Shown: piece after piece, positions 14,370 to 20,405 of the stretch
How positions within the stretch are numbered: the first letter of the stretch is position 1
Layout: every line of letters begins with the position of its first letter
From: a virus
Reading direction: 5' to 3' (one strand)
DNA length: 20,405 nt
Virus record (IMG/VR): IMGVR_UViG_3300010148_000167
Coordinates: 1 to 20,405 of that record
Program-made: the position numbers and the translations under genes
The notes under the pieces: model-generated
Databases searched by the model: none
What the model was told of the DNA's origin: nothing
What the model saw: only the letters and a program-made list of their open reading frames with translations

Positions 14370-14409
14370 CTCTATCAACTGACCTAGCAGACAACCCAAG
14401 ATGATAGAG
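14370..14409 (+). repeat. 8-bp inverted repeat in the leader of the 151-aa gene
   Basis: CTCTATCA (14370-14377) and TGATAGAG (14402-14409) are perfect inverted copies spaced 24 bases apart. They lie between the capsid terminator and the AAGGAGGG ribosome binding site. It could be a leader hairpin or protein site. No clear promoter was found beside it. Confidence 0.35.
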
Positions 14410-14431
14410 TTTTTCCTTTAAGGAGGGAATA

Positions 14432-14887
14432 ATGGGAACTACAACATTCTCAGGACCTGTTAAAGCAGGGACTATCAAAGACACAACCGGAACTACTGTA
14501 GGTACTGATGTCGCTAATACCGGCTCAGTTGTTATGGCACAATCTGCAGTTGTAGATATTATTGGTGCAAGTCACTTAAACCAAGTAATAGCTACTGTAC
14601 CGGCTAATTCACAAATTATTGATGTCGTATTAAACGTTACTGTCGTTAATAACGATGGTGGTGCAGCTACTGTATCAGTTGGTACAGCAGCAGACGGAAA
14701 TGCTTTTATTAATGCACAAAATGTAAAAGCACTTGCAACAACAAGAGGTACTTTAGATACTGAAGCTACTGATGTTGGAACATCTGACATTCAAGTTCTA
14801 GCCGACTTTACCGGAGCAAATGGTGATGCAACCACCGGAGCTGCTACGGCAACAGTCTTATATATCCAAAACAACAATTTAAGTTAA
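14432..14887 (+). CDS. 151-aa beta-rich virion protein
   Basis: Starts MGTTTFSGPVKAG and is rich in Thr, Val, Ala and Asn, with regular short strands (SVVMAQSAVVDI, QIIDVVLNVTVV, TATVLYIQNN). It looks like a small all-beta virion protein and resembles proteins encoded after capsid genes in uncultured marine phages (recalled). It has few charged residues and no cysteine. AAGGAGGG lies just before the ATG. It may be a head fibre or decoration protein; no catalytic motif was seen. Confidence 0.7.
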   Translation: MGTTTFSGPVKAGTIKDTTGTTVGTDVANTGSVVMAQSAVVDIIGASHLNQVIATVPANSQIIDVVLNVTVVNNDGGAATVSVGTAADGNAFINAQNVKALATTRGTLDTEATDVGTSDIQVLADFTGANGDATTGAATATVLYIQNNNLS

Positions 14888-14896
14888 AGGTAAATT

Positions 14897-15298
14897 ATGG
14901 CAGATGCAGTCACAAGCCAGACTATTATAGATGGCGACAGAAACTGTGTTATGAAATTTACCAATGTAAGTGATGGCACGGGCGAAAGTGCTGTAGCTAA
15001 AGTAGATGTTTCTGCTTTATCTGCTAACTCTGCAGGGACAGCTTGTTCCGGAGTTAGAATAGTACGAGTAAGCCATGCCATTGTTGGTATGTCTGTTCAA
15101 TTATTTTTTAATGCTAACGCTAATGTTTTAATCATGGAGTTAGCTGAAAGTAGTAATGGACATATGGACTTTTCGGATTTTGGTGGTATTCCTAATAATG
15201 CAGGAACAGGAAAGAATGGTGACGTTCTTTTCACAACTAAGGGTGCTAGTAATGGGGATACCTATTCTGTTACTCTTGAAATGATAAAAACGTATTAA
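14897..15298 (+). CDS. 133-aa beta-rich virion protein
   Basis: Not assigned to a family. It is probably all-beta, with alternating strands (IVRVSHAIVGMSVQLFF, NVLIMELAESS, DTYSVTLEMIKTY). It has two cysteines, one in NCVMK and one in TACSGVRI. It begins nine bases after the preceding gene with AAAGG as ribosome binding site. Composition and place suit a small structural protein such as a decoration or neck component. It lies directly before the lysine-rich cluster. Confidence 0.65.
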   Translation: MADAVTSQTIIDGDRNCVMKFTNVSDGTGESAVAKVDVSALSANSAGTACSGVRIVRVSHAIVGMSVQLFFNANANVLIMELAESSNGHMDFSDFGGIPNNAGTGKNGDVLFTTKGASNGDTYSVTLEMIKTY

Positions 15299-15307
15299 GG
15301 AGTTAAT

Positions 15308-15607
15308 ATGGCAAGTAAGAAAGCAATAATTTCTACAAGTGGTTTTCCCCCACAGTATTTTGTTTTACAAGCAAATGATGAAGGTATTTTTGAAGTTGTA
15401 TTTGGACCTGACCCTGATTTAGTTGATGCTCAAAGAAAAGCAGATGAACTAAATGGTGTCAGAGCTAGAACAACAAAAGGTCACTATGTGGCTGATGACC
15501 CTTCAACACCTGATGTAAATGAAGCATATGTAGGTGGAAAAACACCAAAGAAAAAAACAACTAAGAAAAAACCCGTAGCTAAGAAAAAAGCTACTACAAA
15601 AAAGTGA
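15308..15607 (+). CDS. 99-aa protein with lysine-rich tail
   Basis: Residues 1-75 look folded (FPPQYFVLQANDEGIFEVVFG, then DAQRKADELNG). The last 22 residues are almost only Lys, Thr, Ala, Pro and Val in a KKK/TTKK pattern like a histone-type tail. It opens the series of small basic genes. AAGGAG precedes the ATG. DNA or acidic-surface binding through the tail is likely, but the folded part gives no family. Confidence 0.7.
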   Translation: MASKKAIISTSGFPPQYFVLQANDEGIFEVVFGPDPDLVDAQRKADELNGVRARTTKGHYVADDPSTPDVNEAYVGGKTPKKKTTKKKPVAKKKATTKK

Positions 15608-15614
15608 GGTAATT

Positions 15615-15770
15615 ATGCCCGGTGGAATGATGAAAAAGAAACAGCCACAAATGTATGGCGATGGTGGCAAGATGAAAAAACAAACTGCACAAACCTATAT
15701 GGGTGGTGGAGTTATGAAAAAGAAAGCACCTATGTCTGCAATGTTCCGTGGTGGTAAAACAGGCAAATAA
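15615..15770 (+). CDS. 51-aa Gly/Met/Lys repeat protein
   Basis: A 51-residue protein with a repeated GG-x-M-KKK unit (about residues 3-9, 17-22 and 30-37) separated by Gln/Tyr/Met-rich spacers, ending FRGGKTGK. GAGGT lies six bases before the ATG, and the TAA overlaps the next ATG as TAATG, which supports real translation despite the small size. Function unknown; similar tiny Gly-Met-Lys proteins occur in marine phage structural modules (recalled). Confidence 0.7.
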   Translation: MPGGMMKKKQPQMYGDGGKMKKQTAQTYMGGGVMKKKAPMSAMFRGGKTGK

Positions 15771-16063
15771 TGTCAGGAGCTAAGAAGGACTCTCGTTTAA
15801 AAAGAGCAGGAGTATCAGGTTATAACAAACCAAAGCGTACTCCTAGCCACCCTAAGAAGTCTCATATTGTTGTTGCCAAAGAAGGTAGCAAAGTAAAAAC
15901 CATTAGGTTTGGACAGAAAGGTGCTAAGACTGCAGGTAAACCTAAAGCAGGAGAGTCTGCAAGAATGAAAGCAAAACGAAAATCCTTCAAAGCTCGTCAT
16001 GCAAAGAATATTAAAAAAGGTAAGATGTCAGCAGCTTATTGGGCAGATAAGGTGAAGTGGTGA
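15770..16063 (+). CDS. 97-aa highly basic protein (DUF6321-like)
   Basis: Very Lys/Arg-rich throughout. Conserved-looking parts are AGVSGYNKPKRTPSHPKKSH (residues 13-32), TIRFGQKGAKTAGKPKAGES and FKARHAKNIKKGKMSAAYWA. This series is one I recall from many phage proteins of unknown function, named DUF6321 as best I remember. Start and stop overlap both neighbours (TAATG before, GTGA after). The compact basic fold with aromatic C terminus suggests nucleic acid binding, perhaps in the virion. Confidence 0.8.
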   Translation: MSGAKKDSRLKRAGVSGYNKPKRTPSHPKKSHIVVAKEGSKVKTIRFGQKGAKTAGKPKAGESARMKAKRKSFKARHAKNIKKGKMSAAYWADKVKW

Positions 16064-16248
16064 GTAGAGCAAAAAAATCAAAATCAAAAGTCAATGAGGC
16101 AGGAAACTATACTAAACCTACTATGCGTAAAAATTTATTCAACAGAATTAAAGCAGGTGGTAAAGGTGGTAAGCCGGGTCAATGGTCTGCACGTAAAGCT
16201 CAGATGTTAGCTAAACAATATAAAGCAAAAGGTGGTGGATATAAATGA
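16060..16248 (+). CDS. 62-aa highly basic protein
   Basis: Rich in Lys, Arg and Gly, with NEAGNYTKPTMRKNLFNRIK then KAGGKGGKPGQWSARKAQML, a pattern I recall from many marine phage proteins. The start is a GTG overlapping the previous stop as GTGA, with AAGGTG upstream; a second GTG one codon earlier is also possible. Ends GGGYK. Function unknown; the short helix-plus-glycine basic design suits DNA or RNA binding. Confidence 0.75.
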   Translation: MSRAKKSKSKVNEAGNYTKPTMRKNLFNRIKAGGKGGKPGQWSARKAQMLAKQYKAKGGGYK

Positions 16249-16544
16249 ATAAGAAACTTAGAGAAGTACCTGATAGCAATTCAGGATTAAAAAAACTTCC
16301 TTCTGATGTAAGAAATAAAATGGGCTACATGAAAGATGGAGGTCCAACTAAAAAAGCATCTTCAAAAAAAGTCTTAATAAAAGGAGCTGATGTTTCTGCT
16401 TTAACAAAGAGACAACAAGATACAATGAAGAAACATTCTAAACATCATACTAGTAAACATATGAAGTCTATGACTTCTATGATGAAAAAAGGTAAGACTT
16501 TTTCTCAAGCACATAAAGAAGCACAAAAGAAAGTTGGGTCTTAA
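16245..16544 (+). CDS. 99-aa basic, His/Met/Lys-rich protein
   Basis: The first part has LREVPDSNSGLKKLPSDVRN and KMGYMKDGG. The second (about 48-99) has ALTKRQQDTMKKHSKHHTSK, then repeated Met/Lys pairs and GKTFSQAHKEAQKK. Both halves resemble separate conserved phage small proteins (recalled), so it may be a fusion. The His/Lys cluster near residues 62-72 could bind metal or nucleic acid. It overlaps neighbours as ATGA and TAATG. Confidence 0.75.
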   Translation: MNKKLREVPDSNSGLKKLPSDVRNKMGYMKDGGPTKKASSKKVLIKGADVSALTKRQQDTMKKHSKHHTSKHMKSMTSMMKKGKTFSQAHKEAQKKVGS

Positions 16545-16783
16545 TGCCTTTAAAAAAATCACAAAGGTCTTTAAAAAATTGGACTAAACAAAAATGGAGA
16601 ACAAAGTCTGGAAAACCTTCAGGCAAAACAGGAGAGCGTTATCTTCCTGAAAAAGCAATTAAAGCTTTATCTTCTTCAGAGTATGCAGCTACAACGAAAG
16701 CTAAAAGAAAAGGAACTAAAAAAGGCAAACAGTTTGTTAAACAACCAAAGAACATTGCAAAAAAAACAGCGAGGTACAGATGA
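16544..16783 (+). CDS. 79-aa highly basic protein
   Basis: Contains PLKKSQRSLKNWTKQKWRTK near the start, GERYLPEKAIKALSSSEYAA in the middle and a basic C-terminal run ending KKTARYR. It resembles a widespread small phage protein of unknown function (recalled). About one residue in three is Lys or Arg, and there is no cysteine. It is coupled to both neighbours by TAATG and ATGA overlaps. Likely a structural or DNA-associated protein. Confidence 0.75.
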   Translation: MPLKKSQRSLKNWTKQKWRTKSGKPSGKTGERYLPEKAIKALSSSEYAATTKAKRKGTKKGKQFVKQPKNIAKKTARYR

Positions 16784-16902
16784 CAATAGCTAGAACTAAT
16801 ATGCGTGAACAGATTGACAAGTCTGGTAAAAAAAAACAAAAAATAGTAACCCAAGAAAAACGAGGAGACATAACAGTTATAAGAGTTAGATATGGCGACT
16901 AG
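16780..16902 (+). CDS. 40-aa basic protein
   Basis: A 40-residue ORF starting MTIARTNMREQI, with a GKKKQKIV centre and a TVIRVRYGD end. GAGGT lies just before the ATG, which overlaps the preceding TGA as ATGA. Its TAG lies eight bases inside the next gene. The overlaps on both sides favour a real gene rather than chance. Function unknown; it closes the basic cluster. Confidence 0.6.
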   Translation: MTIARTNMREQIDKSGKKKQKIVTQEKRGDITVIRVRYGD

Positions 16903-17581
16903 TGGAACTTACGGATTTAATTTAGACATTACAGAACTTATGGAAGAGGCATTTGACCTCTGTGGTTTATCTATAATGTCAGGTGGAGACTACAACACAG
17001 CAAAACGTGCATTGGATTTAATTTTTTTGGAATGGCAAAACAAAGGACTTAATCTTTGGAAAGTAGAACAAGGCAGTATAACTTTGACTGCAGGTACTAA
17101 TATATATGATGCAGATAGTACAGCATTAGAAATAGTTGATGCTGTAGTAAGGACTGATGCAGGAGATGTATCAGAACAATTTGACCAACGACTTACAAGA
17201 ATAAGTAGAACTGAATACAATCATCAAGCTAAAAAACTTTTACAATCTAAGCCAACACAATACTATGTTGATAAAGGATTAACATTAAAGATAGGGATTT
17301 GGGCAACACCTGACTCACAACAAACTTATACTTTAATATATGATTACATAAAAAGAATTGAAGATGCAGGAGTTAATGCAAGTATAAATCCAGATGTTCC
17401 TGCTAGATACTTACCATGTTTAACTTACGCTTTGGCATACAACATAGCTTGTAAGAATGACCAATCACAAAGTCGCATACCTATGATAAAGCAAAGGTAT
17501 GATGAATTATGGAAAGAAGTATCAGAAGCAGATAGAGAAAGAGCTGCTATAAGATTTGTACCTAATACTAATAGTTATTAA
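16892..17581 (+). CDS. putative head-tail adaptor (P22 gp4-like position)
   Basis: A 229-residue protein. The helical N-terminal region has LMEEAFDLCGL and AKRALDLIFLEWQNKGLNLWKVE (about 15-62). A beta part follows (SITLTAGTNIYD), then WATPDSQQTYTLIYDYIKRI and a helical C-terminal region with PARYLPCLTYALAYNIACKN. This pattern recurs in marine podoviruses, where I recall it being linked to P22 gp4-type tail accessory factors. It would join the portal to the tail. The ribosome binding site is weak, and translation may be coupled to the 40-aa gene it overlaps. Confidence 0.6.
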   Translation: MATSGTYGFNLDITELMEEAFDLCGLSIMSGGDYNTAKRALDLIFLEWQNKGLNLWKVEQGSITLTAGTNIYDADSTALEIVDAVVRTDAGDVSEQFDQRLTRISRTEYNHQAKKLLQSKPTQYYVDKGLTLKIGIWATPDSQQTYTLIYDYIKRIEDAGVNASINPDVPARYLPCLTYALAYNIACKNDQSQSRIPMIKQRYDELWKEVSEADRERAAIRFVPNTNSY

Positions 17582-17583
17582 AC

Positions 17584-18360
17584 ATGGCATATGCAGCAGG
17601 TAAAAAAGCAATTGGTATCTGTGACAGATGTGGTTTCACTTATAAATTAAGAGATTTAAAATACGAAGTACAAGACCAAAAAAAAACAGGTAGTAGAATA
17701 TGTCCGTCTTGTATAGACCCAGACCAACCTCAGTATAGAGTAGGAGAGGTTGATACTTCAGATAATATAGGTTTGTTTAATCCTAGACCTGACTCAGGCG
17801 AAAAGACCTCAACAACTTATTTTGGATTTAATCCATTAAATAGCACGGGTATGGTAATAAGAGGAGGTATAGGCTTTAGTAGAATTACAACAACTAATGC
17901 ACCTAGTCCTTCTCCTAGTCCTAGTCCTAGTCCTAGTCCTAGTCCTTCACCAAGTCCGGCTAATGTAGCAGTTCAATTAACACAAAATTTATTAACAACA
18001 AGCTTAAATGCTGTTAGTGCTTTAGCTGTAACAAACTATGTAGTTACAGTACAAGCTTATGGTGGAGGTAATCGTTATTATATTGACTCTGTAAGACAGC
18101 CTACATTAACTTTAGAAGAAGGTAAGACTTATAGATTTGACCAAGGTAATGCTAGTAATGGAACTCACCCATTAAGATTTTCTACAACTTCCGATGGAAC
18201 TCATGGAGGAGGAAGTGAATATACAACAGGTGTGACAACAAATGGAACACCGGGTAATGCAGGAGCATATACTCAAATTACTGTAGCTGTTGGAGCACCT
18301 ACTCTTTATTATTACTGTACCAATCATAGTGGTATGGGAGGACAAGCAAATACACCATGA
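17584..18360 (+). CDS. zinc-ribbon / (Pro-Ser)n / cupredoxin-like virion protein
   Basis: The 258 residues hold three parts. A zinc ribbon has C13-x2-C16 and C40-x2-C43. A Pro-Ser repeat runs over residues 108-126. A C-terminal beta domain (about 150-258) has THPLRFSTTSDGTHGGG and LYYYCTNHSGMGG. In the last part H195, C245, H248 and M251 have the order and spacing (C-x2-H-x2-M) of type 1 copper ligands in cupredoxins. I recall similar HPLRFS...YYYCTNHSGMGG domains in cyanophage structural proteins. The likely role is a virion or tail protein; copper binding is inferred. Only two bases separate it from the adaptor gene; no clear Shine-Dalgarno site. It overlaps the next gene as ATGA. Confidence 0.8.
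   Translation: MAYAAGKKAIGICDRCGFTYKLRDLKYEVQDQKKTGSRICPSCIDPDQPQYRVGEVDTSDNIGLFNPRPDSGEKTSTTYFGFNPLNSTGMVIRGGIGFSRITTTNAPSPSPSPSPSPSPSPSPSPANVAVQLTQNLLTTSLNAVSALAVTNYVVTVQAYGGGNRYYIDSVRQPTLTLEEGKTYRFDQGNASNGTHPLRFSTTSDGTHGGGSEYTTGVTTNGTPGNAGAYTQITVAVGAPTLYYYCTNHSGMGGQANTP
17902..17958 (+). repeat. hexamer repeat coding (Pro-Ser)n
   Basis: Nineteen alternating Pro/Ser codons, mostly the exact unit CCTAGT, with variant units at both ends. Near-identical DNA units mean copy number can change by slippage without breaking the frame, altering linker length between the zinc ribbon and the cupredoxin-like domain. Confidence 0.9.
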
Positions 18361-18998
18361 CATATAGTGAATTAAAATCTTTAATACAAAATTATTTAGA
18401 AAATAACGAAACTTCTTTTGTTTCTAATCTTCCTGATATTATCAAACAAGCTGAAGAAAGAATTGTTAAATCTGTAAAACTTCCAAACTTTAGAAAAAAT
18501 GTTACAGGTCAATTAAGTGCAGGTAATGAATATTTATCAACACCTTCAGACTTTTTAGATAATTTTTCTTTAGCTGTTTTAGATGGGCAATCTCAAAACT
18601 TTTTATATTTTCGTGATGTTAATTACATAAGAGAAGCATATCCAGATAGAACAGTAGCAGGAGCACCACAACATTATGCTCTTTATGACAATGATAGTTT
18701 CATAGTTGCACCAACACCTAATTTAAATTTAACAGTTGAGTTACATTATTTTTATAAACCTGCTTCTATTACAGCAGGAGCAGAAGGTGGAACAACATGG
18801 CTATCAGAAAATGCAACTAATGCTTTGTTATATGGTTGTTTAATAGAAGGCTATGTTTATATGAAAGGAGCACAAGATATGTTAGCTGAGTATGAAAAAA
18901 GATATTTTCAAGCTATATCTAGATTAAAGAATTTAGGGGAAGCAGATAATACTATAGATACCTATGCTGAAGGTATGCTAAGACAGAAGAGGACATAA
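18357..18998 (+). CDS. putative tail / head-tail adaptor protein
   Basis: The 213-residue product has an N-terminal helical region (TYSELKSLIQNYLENNE, DIIKQAEERIVKSV), a central beta-rich part (SAGNEYLSTPSDFLDNFSL, DDSFIVAP-like strand, LTVELHYFYKP), and a C-terminal helical region with TNALLYGCLIEGYVYMKGAQ. This is the pattern of a family of phage adaptor proteins that bind portal or tail tube, seen from memory in many marine phages. It overlaps both neighbours (ATGA, TAATG). Exact position in the connector is unknown. Confidence 0.6.
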   Translation: MTYSELKSLIQNYLENNETSFVSNLPDIIKQAEERIVKSVKLPNFRKNVTGQLSAGNEYLSTPSDFLDNFSLAVLDGQSQNFLYFRDVNYIREAYPDRTVAGAPQHYALYDNDSFIVAPTPNLNLTVELHYFYKPASITAGAEGGTTWLSENATNALLYGCLIEGYVYMKGAQDMLAEYEKRYFQAISRLKNLGEADNTIDTYAEGMLRQKRT

Positions 18999-19288
18999 TG
19001 TTTACAGTTGATATAGAAACAACTACAGGTACTGTTGGAGTACAGACAACAGAAAATAAAGGTTTAAGTCCTGAGTATTGGACAGATAGAATTGTTGAAA
19101 GGTTAGTTTCAATAAGTGATACAGCAGACCCTATGGTTAAGGCACAAGCTGAAGCATTTAAGGACTCTATACAACAACTTATCCTGCACTATCTAAAACA
19201 AGCAGTAGCTAGTGATAGAAGTACAGTCGCAGGTTTATTAGAAAAACAAGGTCATAAAGATATGGCTGAAATTATAAGGAGGCTGTAA
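18998..19288 (+). CDS. 96-aa helical protein of the tail module
   Basis: A conserved-looking small protein: a short beta-like N terminus, SPEYWTDRIVERLVSI, then ADPMVKAQAEAFKDSIQQLI and a C-terminal GHKDMAEIIRRL. It resembles an unnamed family common in marine phage tail modules (recalled). It is helical from about residue 25, with no cysteine or membrane segment. TAATG overlaps on both sides indicate coupled translation. Perhaps an assembly chaperone or minor tail protein. Confidence 0.7.
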   Translation: MFTVDIETTTGTVGVQTTENKGLSPEYWTDRIVERLVSISDTADPMVKAQAEAFKDSIQQLILHYLKQAVASDRSTVAGLLEKQGHKDMAEIIRRL

Positions 19289-19716
19289 TGGCAATTTCTC
19301 AAGCAATGTGTACTTCGTTTAAAGTTGAACTTATGACAGGTACGCACAATTTTACAAACAGTAGTGGTAATGCTTTTAAGTTAGCTTTGTACACAAGCTC
19401 GGCTACACTAGGTGCAGCTACAACTGCTTTCTCAGCAACTAATGAAGTTTCTGGTACAGGTTATTCTTCTGGTGGAGGAGCATTAACAAATGTGACTCCA
19501 ACTTCAAGTGGAACAACTGCATTTACTGACTTTGCTGATTTAACTTTTAGTAGTTCTACAATAACTGCTAATGGTGCTTTAATTTATAACAGCACTAATA
19601 GTAATAAAGCTGTATGTGTATTAGCTTTTGGTGGAGATAAAAGTTCTACCAATGGTGACTTTACAATACAATTTCCAACACCTGACGCTTCAAACGCAAT
19701 TATTAGAATAGCTTAA
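19288..19716 (+). CDS. 142-aa beta-rich tail/virion protein
   Basis: Rich in Thr, Ser, Ala and Gly, with repeated short strands (NAFKLALYTSSATLG, EVSGTGYSSGGGALTNV, TITANGALIYN, KAVCVLAFGGD). The same arrangement occurs in many marine phage virion proteins (recalled). It probably forms a beta-sandwich, as in tail or fibre-associated proteins. It is coupled to both neighbours by TAATG. No enzymatic motif was seen. Confidence 0.7.
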   Translation: MAISQAMCTSFKVELMTGTHNFTNSSGNAFKLALYTSSATLGAATTAFSATNEVSGTGYSSGGGALTNVTPTSSGTTAFTDFADLTFSSSTITANGALIYNSTNSNKAVCVLAFGGDKSSTNGDFTIQFPTPDASNAIIRIA

Positions 19717-20405
19717 TGGCATTTGTTCTTAACGATAGAGTTAAAGAAACAACAACAACTGCAGGAACAGGCACAGTAAATCTAGCAGGTGCTGAAACAG
19801 GTTTCGAGTCATTTGTTGCAGGTATTGGTAATTCCAATACAACTTACTATGCTATCGTTCATCAAAGTCTAGACGAGTTTGAAGTTGGTTTAGGAACTAT
19901 AACAGACGCAAGTCCAGACACCTTAGCGAGAACTACAGTCATTAGTAGTTCTAATTCTGACGCTGCAGTTAATTTTTCTGCAGGAACTAAAGATGTATTT
20001 TGTACATTACCTGCAAGTAAAGCTGTAGTAGAAGATGGCTCAGACAATATAGCATTAGGTGCTGCACCGACTGTTAGTAATGCTTCTGGAGATTTTACTT
20101 TTGACGTTGTAGGAAACTTAAACTTAGACGCAGATGGTGGCTCTATTACTTTTAAAGATGATGGATTGCTTACAGCTACTCTTGCAAGAAGCGTGGGAAA
20201 TTTTGAAGTCACAGTAAATCAAAGTGATGGCGATTTTGTACTTAAAGGTAATGATGGTGGGTCAGCTTTAACTGCTATTACTGTAGATATGTCTAATGGA
20301 GGTGAGGCAATATTTTATGGAGGTATTGATATAGCTGCAGGAACTGATATTGAATTAAATGATGGAACTTGGACAGGAGAAAAAGATAGAAAAATACAAG
20401 CACAT
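19716..20405 (+). CDS. tail or fibre protein, 5' part (runs off the window)
   Basis: An open frame from the ATG at 19716, overlapping the preceding TAA as TAATG, continues for 230 codons to the edge without a stop. The first 80 residues look like a small beta domain (AFVLNDRVKETTTTAG, YYAIVHQSLDEFEVGLGTI). After that come short repeated strands rich in Gly, Asp, Asn and Ala (SGDFTFDVVGNLNLDADGG, GEAIFYGGIDIAAGTDIELN) typical of fibre shafts that trimerise. The C-terminal receptor-binding part is outside the window. Likely a tail fibre or spike. Confidence 0.75.
   Translation, partial: MAFVLNDRVKETTTTAGTGTVNLAGAETGFESFVAGIGNSNTTYYAIVHQSLDEFEVGLGTITDASPDTLARTTVISSSNSDAAVNFSAGTKDVFCTLPASKAVVEDGSDNIALGAAPTVSNASGDFTFDVVGNLNLDADGGSITFKDDGLLTATLARSVGNFEVTVNQSDGDFVLKGNDGGSALTAITVDMSNGGEAIFYGGIDIAAGTDIELNDGTWTGEKDRKIQAH

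Noticed and set aside
17902-17958. CRISPR-like or satellite repeat.
   Set aside because: The units are contiguous hexamers without spacers and code in frame for alternating Pro-Ser.

Overview
The window is most likely part of a tailed double-stranded DNA phage genome. The genes are AT-rich and densely packed, most with ATGA, GTGA or TAATG start/stop overlaps. The structural genes resemble those of uncultured marine phages, which is a family resemblance recalled from memory, not a search. No integrase, tRNA, CRISPR array or insertion sequence was seen. The host cannot be named; marine Proteobacteria are plausible.

Left arm (1-5543, minus strand). An extended -10 promoter at 5535-5543 reads leftward. 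Behind it lies a damaged short gene (5198-5528). Next come a 41-residue basic protein, a MoxR-type AAA+ ATPase, a helical protein resembling DUF3150, a protein joining an HExxH metallopeptidase-like domain to a VWA domain, a protein with a C-terminal CxxC/HC zinc motif, a 101-residue helical protein, and the first two codons of another gene. The ATPase and VWA genes form a typical MoxR-VWA pair.

The main finding is in the three intercistronic gaps of this arm. Each carries, in the sense strand of the leftward mRNA, a type III hammerhead ribozyme fold (1061-1118, 3678-3737, 5057-5110). Each fold is preceded by a long hairpin and followed by a strong Shine-Dalgarno site and start codon. The middle copy has a fully canonical core. 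The outer two share an unusual one-base insertion in the CUGANGA box and a mismatch at the base of stem II. If active, they would cut the leftward transcript into segments: [damaged gene], [41-aa + MoxR], [DUF3150-like + VWA], [zinc protein + 101-aa + next]. Each segment would have a hairpin near its 3' end and a ribozyme-derived 5' end.

Right arm (5627-20405, plus strand). This is a packaging and virion operon: putative small terminase, a 459-base AT-rich gap with regulatory-looking structure, large terminase, portal, a small protein, a GroES-like co-chaperonin, scaffold, a conserved unknown, a putative decoration protein and the major capsid protein. A UUCG-capped terminator follows the capsid gene. 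Then come two beta-rich virion proteins, seven consecutive small lysine-rich genes (15308-16902), tail or adaptor genes, a zinc-ribbon/(Pro-Ser)n/cupredoxin-like fusion, and a tail or fibre gene that runs off the right edge.
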